The notes beneath the pieces are model-generated. The model was given only the letters and a program-made list of their open reading frames with translations, ran no database searches and was not told the origin of the DNA. Positions 10,235 through 21,764 of a stretch of 64,000 bases of DNA are shown here, piece by piece. Both the position numbers and the translations under genes were made by a program. Origin of the DNA: Orobanche coerulescens. Taxonomy: Eukaryota; Streptophyta; Magnoliopsida; Lamiales; Orobanchaceae. Every line of letters begins with the position of its first letter. Positions within the stretch are counted from its first letter, which is position 1. The DNA lies in the NCBI GenBank assembly GCA_033398695.1, contig CM065817.1, positions 32,374,231-32,438,230 on the forward strand. Reading direction: 5' to 3'.

Positions 10235-12438
10235 CACCCGCTAAATTTAGAAAAAAATTAATTCTTAATTTATTAATTATTATTTTTATAGTAAATATTG
10301 AATAATAATTCAATTTAAATTATTAGTTGGGCTTATGATTATTTATTAAGCCCAAATTCATGAATTTCTAATTTAACTAAACCCAAGTTAGTTAATTATG
10401 GAGACCAAATATTATAAGTCCATTAAGTCTAATATTCACAAGCCCAATTGAAATTTATAATCAATCACTATTAATTCCCAAGCCCAACTCCCATAATTAG
10501 TTAAGAGCCCAATAGCCCAACATTCACTCCCCCCACACACACGATCAAAACAGGGAGTTTCTGCATTTCACACGTTCATCTTAGTGGGAGGTCATGGACA
10601 TCATGGAGGAGTAGTTATACATCATGGGAGATTGGTTAATCATCTTCTTGTATAAAAACCCACATACAGCCAATTTTCACAAGAACTTTCACATCGAGCA
10701 AACAACAGAAATCACACACACACACACACGCACCAAAAATACTCAGTTACAGCAAAATTCATTATTCCTCAGTCGAAGCCTTCGCCAGAGAAGTTCTTCT
10801 ATCTCCGCCTGTATCAGTTTTATCTCCATTCCAGAACAACAGATATTTCATACAATTCATTTCCAGATTTCATAGCAAACCTCTAACACCACCGAGCACA
10901 ATCCACAGGTAATATTTCCCTCTGCTCAATTCTTTCAATTACACAGCAAACACACACCAAAATATCCTTCTCACCTTTTCTACATATCGGCCCTCCGCAA
11001 TCTTCAAGCATCAAACACGCTTCAGAAAAACAAAGCCAAGCTCGGAAATTGTATAATTTTTCAATCATGTTTTCAGAACCAAGCCAAAAAAAAAAAAACT
11101 TTCGGCCGAAATCAAATATCCCCAGCCACATCCACCTTCCTCCGCTGATGTCGGCTCAAACCTCCGGCCACTGCAACCTTGTTCCGCCGTCGGTTCGAAC
11201 TCACGGCCGATGAACAAATCCTGTCGCCACCGCCCACTTGCTTCCATTTTCAAATCGACCGCCACCCAATTTCTGGCGAGCGTGGTTGGTTCGCCTTCCA
11301 CCGCCGCATGCCAACAATACGTCCAGATCGAAAACCTTCGACTCCAGCCCTCAGCCGACTGTACCAAATCGCCGCTGTCAATCGTGCCCTCGGCTCGTGT
11401 TTGACACTCGTCGCCGCCGATGCCCCGACCATCAATTATACACGCTGCCGAATAGAGTTTCCGCGAGTGAGGAGAGCAAGAAGTCGGGGGTGAATACAGA
11501 AAGGCAGGCAACGATGTGTTCTACCCGTGGAATTAAGGGCTTTGGTTACCTTGACATTTCATTCCTTTTTGGGCCAATCCTTTCGAGGCCCAATTTTGTT
11601 TAACCCAGCCATTCCATTATATTCAGACCAACAATGTTTGACAATGGCCTGATCCGCCTTTACTCCCTTTCAACCCATATATTTTCATTTTAAATTCAAT
11701 TACTTCAAATTATTTATGATCTTATTGATAAAATATTATATCAATAAAAATTAAGACATTCGCCTCTTTAATTGTAGGCTACGAGAATCAAGGGCTCGAG
11801 TAAAACACGCTCATAAACATTTCAAGCATTTTGCATTCAGAGTCATCTCAATTTCAGGTGGTAATTATTACTTGTCAATTTTAATTGCTTTATTTGGACT
11901 GTATAGGTGATATGTTATATTTACGATTAACATGCAATCACATGTTTGTCGTACCAAGTATCAGTTTATGATTAACATGCAGTCACATGTTTTTCATACC
12001 AAGTATCAGTATATGTTTACATGCAGTCACATGTTTACATGCTCAAGTTGATATAACAAATATCCATGCTATGCCTCCGTTATGTATTGTGATTATTGTT
12101 GACTTGTGATGTTCCCACGAGCGATAGAAAGCTCACCCCATTTTTATGTAAAATTTTCAGGTTAATTCCGAATGGAGAGGACGGGTTGTCGAGCAGGCCG
12201 ACATATGATTAATGTTATAATTATTTCTTTTAATTCCGCTCAAGTTACTCTGAAACAATTAATTTATTAGTAATTATTTTCCGCTGTCATATTCTACGAT
12301 CGTATTGGAGATTTGAAATCCTTTTAAGTTCCGCCAATATTTTAGAAAATGTATGTTTCGTAACGACTTGAAATTTCTACAAATTTCTTATGTTTTAAAA
12401 ATACTTCGAAAATACCATTAGAAAATCGGGTCGTTACA
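10230..12438 (+). repeat. 3' LTR of gypsy element 1
   Basis: Starts TGTAACACCC and ends GGTCGTTACA, closely similar to 2550-4760 with scattered substitutions and small indels (for example CACACA length and the A-run near 11084). No primer site follows, as expected for a 3' LTR. Confidence 0.92.
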
Positions 12439-12443
12439 ATATA

Positions 12444-12757
12444 AATAGAGATGAAAATTAGAAAACAAAACTGATTCCCCAAATCCCCATCTCATAACCC
12501 CCCACCCACCCCATCAAAAACCCAGGGGTTCGAGGTCTGGATTTCGGAAATAAAATTTCAAAACCAAACACCATATATGGGTTTGAAATGAGCCAAACCC
12601 ATACCTGATTCCAGAACACCTCCAACCAAACGACCCTTTATTGATCTCAATAATATTTTACTAGTATTTCACTATTATGTGGGCCAACGTTTGACCAGGG
12701 ATGGTCGAAAGCTGATCTCTCTATAAAACTGAGTGTTGAGAAAAAAAGAAGGGACAC
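12444..12757. other. Former insertion-site flank of gypsy element 1
   Basis: About 315 bp with no gene. It contains a perfect 10-bp-stem hairpin, TATGGGTTTG...CAAACCCATA (12577-12604), and poly-C/A stretches. The same sequence follows the LTR copy at 39381, so it was duplicated together with the LTR. Confidence 0.6.
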
Positions 12758-12811
12758 GATCCTCTGCAGTGCACTAGTATTCAAGAACACTTGTGTCTTG
12801 TTTTTGTTATT

Positions 12812-13238
12812 ATTTTTTTTTTGATAACTAGGTAATCGCAGTTTAGCCGGATTAATCCTAGTCCCTCAATGAACCCATTTTTAACCCATTGAGAGAAGTA
12901 AATCGCGAGTCGCTCGAGCAATTCCAGAGTTCCCAATGCCTTTTCTGTACACTTCTGCGCACAAGGAGAAGCCCTTAACTAATTAACAGCGCCTCAGGTT
13001 CCCAGCACAGTTCTCGGTAGAACAGCCACTGATTGGTAAGCACCTCCGAGTTCCCAGCAAGGAAATACTCCCACACTGCCGCTTGACGCGAGATTAAACA
13101 TTGATTAGTGGTCGCTCGAGCTAGCCCCGTGGAGCTAGAGGATCATTAAGAAAAAAAACCTCCTCTTTCACCTCCTTGGTGGGAATTGAACCCAAGACCT
13201 CCCAAATGAGTGTCTTTAAGGCTAGTAGGCAAGGTAAT
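12812..13238 (-). mobile_element. Antisense tRNA-type SINE-like unit (copy A)
   Basis: On the minus strand there is a B-box-like GGTTCAATTCC (complement of 13182-13192) near the 5' end, a body of about 350 bp and an A-rich 3' end (T-run at 12811-12822 on the plus strand) after CTAGTTATC. This is the layout of a tRNA-derived SINE. The A box is not clear here. The same unit recurs in blocks B and C. Confidence 0.5.
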
Positions 13239-14042
13239 GTTTTTTTCACCATACACATCAGCGCCACATCAGCTTTCTCTCTCCTCTCACTTCCCTTCAC
13301 CACTCTTCACCTTTTAGTGGACAAGAGGACCTCTCACTTCACCTTTCATTAAATACCCACTTTATAAAAATATACCCCACCAAATACCCCACACACACTC
13401 ACACACAATATAAAAAATAATAAATGGGGCCCGATTTCCTTGTTTACCGTTCGGTTGTCAGACCACCAATTGTGATCTTAAAATTTGTGCATGGCGCGTG
13501 AATTGGGGTAGAGGGCAAGGGGATAATTGGTGAAAGTGGGCCCGTTTGGTGAGGGAATCCCTCCCTTGTCTACTAGCCTAAGGGTAGGTGTCCTATCACT
13601 GGACCACCAACCAATTCCCTTGTTATATTCTTTTTATTTGTACTGTTCCCGGATCATATGTATCTTAAACCCAATAGGTCTTTGCTTCATGATCATGAAT
13701 GATATATTTTTATCTAAAAAATAAAAAAAAAATTATAAAATTTCACATAAAATATTTATAATGTTGAAGTTATAAAATATCCATCGAATATGATGCAGCA
13801 AAAATTACAAAAAATATTTGAAAAACAATATTTTACTAATATTATTAATAAAATTAATTAAATAAAAATATTAATTTCAATATTACTCTTAAAATGGAGA
13901 TGTTGTCACCACACCTGGTGACGAAAGCTTTTCTGTCATTACAGCTCGTGACGAAAATAAATTTAGTCACAATAAGTGGGTGCTCGTTATAAAAAATTTA
14001 TCACGAATATACGAAATGTTGTCAGCAAAGAGTCCATTTGTC

Positions 14043-14124
14043 TAATAGTCTGGGCAAGTGGTGGTTAGGGTCTGCGTCCTGCAGGTGGTTGAGTCTAAGT
14101 TGAAATTCGCCGTTCAAAAAAAAA
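14043..14124 (+). mobile_element. Short tRNA-like SINE insertion with target duplication
   Basis: About 70 bp of tRNA-like sequence (GTCTGGGCAAGTGGTGGTTAG as an A-box-like start, GGTGGTTGAGTC as a degenerate B-box) followed by a run of A. It is flanked by a perfect 14-bp direct repeat, AGAGTCCATTTGTC, at 14029-14042 and 14125-14138. Block B has the empty site with one copy of the repeat (17256-17269); block C has the filled site. This is a clean poly(A) retroposition event. Confidence 0.8.
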
Positions 14125-15368
14125 AGAGTCCATTTGTCACCATAAAGTTTATTTATGTTATCTATCGTGACAAACTATTTCGTCACCTGATAAAACTTCC
14201 CATGACAAAGTGTTTTATCGTTGTAGAATTAAAAGTTCGTCATCAGATTTTTATTTTCGTCACCGTAATCCTTTCTCGATCACTGTTTATATGACAAAAT
14301 ATTTCGTCCTCTAAGTTGAATTATACGTGATGAAATTACTATTATTATTAGTACTAATATTATTATTATTATTATTCTGATATTATTATCAACATGACCA
14401 AATAATTATTTTTACATTTACTATTATTACTATTATTATTATTATATCAATTATATTTAATCATGTATTTTAATTTAACTAACTATAATTAAATTTAATT
14501 AACCATAATTAAGAATTCCCCTTCCTCACCGATCGATCCCTTCCACAATTCTTACTTCATCAAACTCATTGATGTATATTCTAAATACAATCCTAGTTCA
14601 ATTAAAATACTCCAAATATATATCTATAAATATACTAATACATAGTAGTATAGTACCAGAATCCTTTACAAATAAGTTCAGCATCCCGGAAAAAAAATAC
14701 AATACGTAATACACATACATCCAGTTCCTTCAAAACACCAAAATACTGCTTTTTCTGCCGATCCACATGAGTCAGCTCCAGCCGCAAATCTGCAACTCTC
14801 CACACCATACTGCAATTTCCTCATCTTCCTCTCTCCCCAGCAAGTAAACTCTATCCCCTTTTATTTTTCTCCCGCAAATTTCAATCGTAGCACAAACACA
14901 GAATCCTTCAACACCAAAATCCAAAACCGAAATCTGAACTTACAACCCAGAACTGCGAGCTGTCCTGGCTTGATTTGAAGAATTAAACCCGAAATCGGTA
15001 ATCGACCCGAATTATAAGCCCGAATCACCTTCAACCCCATCCCGATCGGGAAAAAAAACTTACTTATCAGCCCTCCGACCCTAGAGCCAATTTGCAGCCC
15101 CGAATGGAGTCCTCCCGCACCTCCATTTTAAGCCTGAACCGAGCGAGAAGCATCTCCTTGCACTTGCCGTCGCCTCTTACTGGAGGAAAAGCCCTAATCT
15201 GGCCGCGACATGCCGCGAGGTGTAGTGTGTGTGTGTGTGTTCCAAACCCGAGCGTTGGTGTGTGTGGGTGTGTTTCAGATCGCGCGTGTGTGCGAGTTTC
15301 TGGGTTAGGCATGTAAAACTAAAACTAAAATAATTTATGGGATAAAAATTAAATAATATAATGCATTT

Positions 15369-15522
15369 GCCTGACTTCAGAAGATGGACTCCACCACAAG
15401 GAATGTATGAGCAATTCAATTACCGACATTCTTCTTGTCGAAATGTAATTGAGAGGGTTTTTGCGGTTCCCAAAAATAGGTGGAAGGTTCTAAAATCGAT
15501 GCCGCAAATGGACGACGCTAAT
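15369..15522 (+). pseudogene. Harbinger transposase 3' fragment (block A)
   Basis: Encodes LPDFRRWTPPQGMYEQF...NVIERVF...PQMDDAN, identical in reading to residues encoded at 21098-21250. It carries the last catalytic Glu region (NVIERVF) of the DDE domain only. It is cut on the left by the internal deletion and on the right by an LTR starting TGTAATACCC at 15523, which extends an artificial reading frame to 15570. Confidence 0.85.
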
Positions 15523-15987
15523 TGTAATACCCGGATTTTCAGTATAAATTTTTCGCGTTATTTTATCTGAGATATACTGTATAGTTTGGTATCTATACAG
15601 TATGGATAAAATAAATTGAGAACCGAGACAGTTATACTGGTGTGATTATCGTTTTTGATTGACAGATATATTCAGGATATGTTGTATCAGGTTAAAAAGA
15701 TTTGGATATCACGTATACCGTATGAGAATATCTTTGGATTCAGTATGTGTATTCAGTATGCCGTATGTTTGTATTTTGTACGTCGAGACGTCGGACAGGA
15801 ACAGTTAGTTTTTTGGCTAAGTATAAAAGCCATTACGTACGTTAAGCCTTGGAGCTTACGTACGTAAAATGTGTTAGCTTACGTACGTTATATAGTGTAC
15901 ATAACGTACGTAACAAGAGGAATCGGACAGTGGGGCCCGTGATCGGCAGCTTTCGGCGCAGATGTGGACAGGTGAGTCAACGGACAG
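15523..15987 (+). repeat. 5' fragment of an LTR with a TTACGTACGTAA array
   Basis: Begins TGTAATACCCGG, typical of a gypsy LTR start, immediately after the interrupted transposase. It runs 465 bp until block B begins, with no matching 3' end nearby, so it is truncated. A TATA-like GTATAAAAG lies at 15821-15829, and the palindrome array directly follows it. There is no coding capacity. Confidence 0.7.
15833..15913. repeat. Four ACGTACGT palindromes at exact 23-bp steps
   Basis: ACGTACGT starts at 15835, 15858, 15881 and 15904, each inside a TTACGTACGTAA-like 12-mer. The spacing is 23 bp three times, while the bases between the sites differ, so this is not a simple recent tandem repeat. Confidence 0.9.
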
Positions 15988-16040
15988 GATCATCTGCAGT
16001 GCACTAGTATTCCAGAACACTTGTGTCTTGTTTTTGTTAT

Positions 16041-16468
16041 TTTTTTTTTTTGATAACTAGGTAATCGCAGTTTAGCCGGATTAATCCTAGTCCCTCAATG
16101 AACCCACTTTTAACCCATTGAGAGAAGTAAATCGCGAGTCGCTCGAGCAATTCCAGGGTTCCCAATGCCTTTTCTGTACACTTCTGCGCACAAGGAGAAG
16201 CCCTTAACTAATTAACAGCGCCTCAGGTTCCCAGCACAGTTCTCGGGAGAACAGCCACTGATTGGTCAGCACCTCCGAGTTCCCAGCAAGGAAATACTCC
16301 CACACTGCCGCTTGACGCGAGATTAAACATTGATTAGCGGTCGCTCGAGTTAGCCCCGGGGAGCTAGAGGATCATAAAGAAAAAAACCTCCTCTTTCACC
16401 TCCTTGGTGGGAATTGAACCCAAGACCTCCCAAATGAGTGTCTTTAAGGCTAGTAGGCAAGGTAATGT
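16041..16468 (-). mobile_element. Antisense SINE-like unit (block B)
   Basis: Same unit as 12812-13238: T-run on the plus strand at 16041-16051, and GGAATTGAACC (the B-box complement) inside. Confidence 0.5.
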
Positions 16469-18722
16469 TTTTTTCACCATACACATCAGCGCCACATCAG
16501 CTTTCTCTCTCCTCTCACTTCCCTTCACCACTCTTCACCTTTTAGTGGACAAGGGGGCCTCTCACTTCACCTTTCATTAAATACCCACTTTATAAAAATA
16601 TACCCCACCAAATACCCCACACACACTCACACACGAAATAAAAAATAATAAATGGAGCCCGATTTCCTTGTTTACCGTTCGGTTGTCAGACCACCAATTG
16701 TGATCTTAAAATTTGTGCATGGCGCGTGAATTGGGGTAGAGGGCAAGGGGATAATTGGTGAAAGTGGGCCCGTTTGGTGAGGGAATTCCTCCCTTGCCTA
16801 CTAGCATAAGGGTAGGTGTCCTATCACTGGACCACCAACCAATTCCCTTGTTATCTTCTTTTTATTTGTACTGTTCCCGGATCATATGTATCTTAAACCC
16901 AATAGGTCTTTGCTTCATGATCATGAATGATATATTTTTATCTAAAAACTAAAAAAAAATTATAAAATTTCACATAAAATATTTATAATGTTGAAGTTAT
17001 AAAATATCCATCGAATATGATGCAGCAAAAATTACAAAAAATATTTGACAAACAATATTTTACTAATATTATTAATAAAATTAATTAAATAAAAATATTA
17101 ATTTCAATATTACTCTTAAAATGGAGATGTTGTCACCACACCTGGTGACGAAAGCTTTTCTGTCATTACAGCTCGTGACGAAAATAAATTTAGTCACAAT
17201 AAGTGGGTGCTCGTTATAAAAAATTTATCACGAATATACGAAATGTTGTTAGCAAAGAGTCCATTTGTCACCATAAAGTTTATTTATGTTATCTATAGTG
17301 ACAAACTATTTCGTCACCTGATAAAACTTCCCATGACAAAGTGTTTTATCGTTGTAGAATTAAAAGTTCGTCATCAGATTTTTATTTTCGTCACCGTAAT
17401 CCGTTCTCGATCACTGTTTATATGACAAAATATTTCGTCCTCTAAGTTGAATTATACGTGATGAAATTACTATTATTATTAGTACTAATATTATTATTAT
17501 TATTATTATTATTATTAGTATTCTGATATTATTATCAACATGACCAAATAATTATTTTTACATTTATATTATTACTATTATTATTATTATATCAATTATA
17601 TTTAATCATATATTTTAATTTAACTAACTATGATTAAATTTAATTAACCATAATTAAGAATTCCCCTTCCTCACCGATCGATCCTTTCCACAATTCTTAC
17701 TTCATCAAACTCCTTGATGTATATTCTAAATACAATCCTAGTTCAATTAAAATACTCCAAATATATATCTATAAATATACAAATACATAGTAGTATAGTA
17801 CCAGAATCCTTTACAAATAAGTTCAGCATCCAGGAAAAAAAATACAATACGTAATACACAATACATCCAGTTCCTTCAAAACACCAAAATACTGCTTTTT
17901 CTGCCGATCCACATGAGTCAGCTCCAGCCGCAAATCTGCAACTCTCCACACCATACTGCAATTTCCTCATCTTCCTCTCTCCCCAGCAAGTAAACTCTAT
18001 CCCCTTTTATTTTTCTCCCGCAAATTTCAATCGTAGCACAAACACAGAATCCTTCAACACCAAAATCCAAAACCGAAATCTGAACTTACAACCCATAACT
18101 GCGAGCTGTCCTGGCTTGATTTGAAGAATCAAACCCGAAATCGGTAATCGACCCGAATTATAAGCCTGAATCACCTTCAACCCCATCCCGATCGGGGAAA
18201 AAAAACTTACTTATCAGACCTCCGACCCTAGAACCAATTTGCAGCCCCGAATGGAGTCCACCCGCACCTCTATTTTATGCCTGAACCGAGCGAGAAGCAT
18301 CTCCTTGCACTCGCCGTCGCCTCTTACTGGAGGAAAAGCCCTAATCTGGCCGCGACATGCCGCGAGGTGTAGTGTGTGTGTGTTCCAAACCCGAGCGTTG
18401 GTGTGTGTGGGTGTGTTTCAGATCGCGCGTGTGTGCGAGTTTCTGGGTTAGGCATGTAAAACTAAAACTAAAATAATTTATGGGATAAAAATTAAATAAT
18501 ACAATGCATTTATTTCCCAGCTGATTGCAGAGATGCGTAGGTCTCTTAGATGAACAAACTGTGATTTTTTTCTTATTTACACTTCTAAGCATATCTCTAT
18601 TAGATTATATTTTGACATAACTGTTATTTACCGGAGGTAATGTTTTGACATAACTGTAAAGATACAAATTTAGATTATGAACTTTTGATTGTTTATCCTC
18701 CTTTAGAAATTTCTAGTATGCA

Positions 18723-19958
18723 ATGAGTAAGGAAAGGGCGTCTTTCACCTTGGATGTTGTTACCATACTTATGGGAATCTTGCCCGAACATGTCTCCCGC
18801 GGGTGGGAAAATTGATTGGGAACGTTTTGCTACAACATTAAACTCCCGAACAGGAAAGTATTATACATCAATTTCTGTTAAGAATTGGTTCACCAATATG
18901 AAAGAAAGACACGGGGCTTGGAATGAACTAAAGAAATGGACTGGTATCAGATGGAGCGAAAATGGTTGTCCTGTTGTTGATGTGGAAGGTGAAAAATGGA
19001 AGGATTTTGTTAAGGTACTTGTTAACTAATCGTAACACTCAATAGTAACTTATTTATTTTCATTCATGCTCTTCCTTTTTATTTTGTATAATATATACAT
19101 TTATGGTATATCAAAGTTTGTATGAAAACTTATTACCGGAGCTTTTAAGATTTTCAAAGCATGAATTAGTAAAATACCTCCTGTGTATCAATTAATAATA
19201 TTAGTAAAATTAGTTAGGGTTGCAAAGTTAGTTTTATGAAAACTTTTTTTTTTTAATTTTCAAAGTTATCAAAGTTAGTTTTATGAAAACTTATTTTATG
19301 AAAACATTATCAAAGTTAGTTTAATTTTATGAAAACTTATTTTTTTTGCAACATTATCTTATTGCAGCGCAAACAAATCCGTAGCAAATGTGTTTCTTAA
19401 GACTCCATTACAGAATGAGGCTGAATGGGATAAAATTTTGGGTAGGTGGTTACGCAAAGGGTGATAGATCTTATACCCCCAGCATCTGCCGCCAAACAGA
19501 AGGAAGTTGAAACTATTCATGTTGAAGGTTCTACTGACTCTCAAGACGCTCCACTTGATGGTATTCATGATATTGAAAGCCACAATAATGAAAGCAAGTC
19601 TTCACAGTCTCCCACTGTCGCTATTGATACTAAAAAGCGTAAAAGCGGTGATATGCATAGCATGCCCTCTAAAAAAAGCACAAGGGATCGGGATATCGAT
19701 ACATGTCTTGATATTCTGAGGAAATCCTCTATGAGTCGATCTTCTAAACCTATAAATAAATTTGATGAAGTTTATGAGATCTTGGACTTCATGGGGATTG
19801 CCCCAAAGTATGGGGATGAATTCGTTGTGTGTATTCTTGATAGATTTCGCAATACTCCGGGTGCCATCGATCTTTTCATCTCTTTGCGTAATGACAAGGG
19901 CAGACGTCATTTCTTGAAGAAGTATTGTGTACTTTCAGATGATGATAAAATTGTGTGA
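18723..19958 (+). pseudogene. Harbinger ORF1, Myb/SANT-like DNA-binding protein (block B)
   Basis: Exon 1 starts at ATG 18723 (MSKERASF). The conserved part GKIDWERFATTLN...VKNWFTNMKERHGAWNELKKWTG...EKWKDFVK is a Myb/SANT-like (L10-interacting-MYB type) domain, found in ORF1 of PIF/Harbinger and in domesticated plant relatives. Compared with block C, two C residues are missing just before GCGGGTGGG (about 18792), which shifts the frame. A second exon region follows TTGCAG at about 19369: LKTPLQNEAEWDKILG, then, in another frame, a serine/lysine-rich stretch (KKRKSGD, 19446-19958) ending LSDDDKIV. In this family ORF1 is needed with the transposase for movement. Confidence 0.75.
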
Positions 19959-20153
19959 CGTTATGGTGAATTACTTTTTAGTTAGATCTTTTAATTATTT
20001 TATATTGATGAGAATTTTATATGTGGAACTTATTTTGGAACTTATTATGAAACCTATGTGGTTTGTTGTTGTAATATGATTGGATTAAGTATTCTCGTAT
20101 TTTATATGTTTGTCTCAATCAAATATCATTAAATGTATATGTGCCTATGTAGA

Positions 20154-21514
20154 ATGGATGAAGATTTGGTGCAACAAAGTTTGAGACGTATAGCATTGCA
20201 TGAGCTGAGGAGATTGACAACCCAAGTGGAACGGATGCCTTTGCATTCAGGGGGAACCGGGGCATCATTTCATACATAGGATGTTGACAGGCCATCATAA
20301 CTTGTGTAAAGAACAACTTCGGCTAAGTAGAGAAATATTTATAAGTTTGGCTAATTTTCTTAGAGCACAACAACTGCTAGTAGATGGTAGATATATACGC
20401 ATTGAAGAGCAACTTGGGTTAGGGTTGTACATGCTGGCCAAACCTGCTTCTGTTCGTGATACTGCTGAAAGATTTCAACACTCAATATCAACTATTTCGA
20501 AGTATTTCAAAAAGGTATTACAAGCATTGGAGACATTGTCAACTCAAATAATTTGACCATATCAAAGTTCGTATGAAACACCTCCTGAAATTCAAAGCAA
20601 CACCAAATACTGGCCTTTCTTTAAGGTACTTATCCTGACGATGACATAATCTTACAACATGTATAGTTCTAATGTAATGACGATATACTTTTGTTTTTAG
20701 GATTGTGTTGGTGCCATAGATGGAACCCTTATACAATCAGTTGTTGCAAATGATGTATGCAGGGCATTTAGAGATCGGCACGGGGACAAAACACGGAATG
20801 TTATGGTCATGTGTTCACTCAACATGTTGGTTACTCATATTAATGTGGGCTATGAAGGGAGTGCACATGATACAAACGTATGGAGGCGAAGCTTAGGAGA
20901 TGCTAGAATGGGATTCCCTCATCCACCATCTGGTACTAGATAACTTACATTGCCATGAATAATATGGGAACATATATTACTTTAGCAAACTAACATTATG
21001 ATTGTTGTACAGGAAAATACTATGTAGTTGATTCAGCGTATCCTAATACACTCGGGTACTTGAGTCCATATCTAGGACCTGGGATGAGGTACCATTTGCC
21101 TGACTTCAGAAGATGGACTCCACCACAAGGAATGTATGAGCAATTCAATTACCGACATTCTTCTTGTCGAAATGTAATTGAGAGGGTTTTTGCGGTTCCC
21201 AAAAATAGGTGGAAGGTTCTAAAATCGATGCCGCAAATGGACGACGCTAATCAGTTGAAAATTATTGTCGCTTGTTTTACTCTACACAATTTTATTCGTT
21301 TACATGATCTAGGGGTTCATTTCACGCACCAAATTGAAGTCATGGAACCAAGAGCTGATCATAATATGTACGATGATAACAAAAAAAATCTATGGATAGT
21401 GTAAGACAGAAAATAACTGATGAAATATGGGAGTCAATGCAGAATAATCCCGAGGTGATGGAGCAAATTTATGGACGAGAAGAAGACGAAGAATTAACCG
21501 ACTATGAAGACTAG
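20154..21514 (+). pseudogene. PIF/Harbinger transposase (HARBI1/DDE_4 family)
   Basis: Three exon-like parts: 20154-20625, 20701-20932 and 21013-21514, joined by introns with GT...AG ends (20626-20700, 20933-21012). Start chosen at ATG 20154 (MDEDLVQQS). Exon 1 holds the helix-turn-helix-like region (SREIFISLANFL, ASVRDTAERFQHSISTISKYF). Exon 2 has AIDGT (first catalytic Asp) and GSAHDTNVW (second). Exon 3 has VDSAYP, the NVIERVF segment (catalytic Glu) and CFTLHNFIR. Damage: a frameshift at about 20278, a TGA near 20557 in place of an Arg codon, and a frameshift in the A-run near 21388. Otherwise the conserved residues are in place and the family length is normal. Confidence 0.88.
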
Positions 21515-21740
21515 CTAATGTTCAATAGTACTATTATCAAAACGTGTATTACAAAATATGATCATTTCAACAATGACAAGTATTATTGTGGTTATTATTA
21601 TTAGTATTATTGTTGTCATCTATTAAAAAGTATGTATTTTGTACAATGACAAGTATTATTGTGGTTATTATTAATTATTATTGTTTTATTGTCAGATAAA
21701 TAAATTAGAACCGAATCAATTAAACCGAATCAATCGAATC

Positions 21741-21761
21741 AAGCCCAGGGAGAACAGGCCC
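21741..21761 (+). repeat. Right terminal repeat of the Harbinger element
   Basis: AAGCCCAGGGAGAACAGGCCC followed by TAA (21762-21764). Read inward it is GGGCCTGTTCTCCCTGGG, the form of Harbinger ends. It resembles the MITE end at 1704-1720. Confidence 0.7.
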
Positions 21762-21764
21762 TAA

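Larger units (their letters stand above)
2550..12438 (+). mobile_element. Ty3/gypsy chromovirus (Tekay/Del-like), element 1
   Basis: An almost complete LTR retrotransposon of 9,889 bp: 5' LTR, initiator-Met primer site, extra ORF, gag, protease, reverse transcriptase, RNase H, integrase with C-terminal chromodomain-like region, purine tract and 3' LTR. The flanks are GTATA (2545-2549) and ATATA (12439-12443), a 5-bp duplication with one change. The duplicate of the right flank at 39382 still reads GTATA, which supports this. The coding region has six in-frame stops and one frameshift, so the copy cannot make its own proteins. The domain order and the C-terminal region put it in the chromoviruses; Tekay/Del is my inference from that region and the GGGGTAGGA purine tract. 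Confidence 0.92.
12758..15522 (+). mobile_element. Composite Harbinger-related block, copy A
   Basis: Begins GATCCTCTGCAGTGCACTAG, as do copies B (15988) and C (39699). In order it holds an antisense SINE-like unit; a second antisense SINE-head-like piece near 13540-13625 with a TGGTCCAGTGATAGG A-box-like sequence; a segment rich in TGACGAAA/TTTCGTCA (about 13895-14335) that resembles CACTA subterminal repeats; an LTR-like segment (about 14336-15316) similar to the gypsy LTR at 30974; and the last part of a Harbinger transposase. Relative to B, about 2.6 kb is missing at 15364-15371, where both sequences share CATTTGCC. The 5' boundary is defined only by comparing copies. Confidence 0.7.
15988..21761 (+). 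mobile_element. Composite block B with a nearly full Harbinger element
   Basis: The longest copy of the composite block. The left part matches A and C (antisense SINE 16041-16468, TGACGAAA-rich 17125-17462, LTR-like 17463-18452). From about 18480 it has the two-gene set of PIF/Harbinger: ORF1 with a Myb/SANT-like domain and ORF2 transposase. It ends in a Harbinger terminal repeat next to TAA (21762-21764). I could not find the matching left terminal repeat, so either the true Harbinger 5' end is lost or the left part was captured. Confidence 0.72.

Noticed and set aside
12758..12800. CACTAGTATT near the block start as a CACTA terminal repeat
   Set aside because: All three copies share the bases before it, so it is not the boundary, and no inverted partner was found.
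13525..13724. 65-codon frame present in all three blocks
   Set aside because: Overlaps an antisense SINE-like head and simple sequence; repeated with the block and without family resemblance.
15067..15316. Frames with THTHT or VCVCV runs near GT microsatellites (also 18239-18451, 42011-42272)
   Set aside because: Produced by GT/CA microsatellites in the LTR-like segment; repeat length differs between copies and shifts the frame.
15361..15570. 69-codon frame
   Set aside because: A transposase fragment running out into an LTR start; not a gene.
21601..21720. Recent duplication of acaatgacaagtattattgtgg
   Set aside because: A short local repeat in the Harbinger 3' region with TTA tracts; likely slippage, of little interest.
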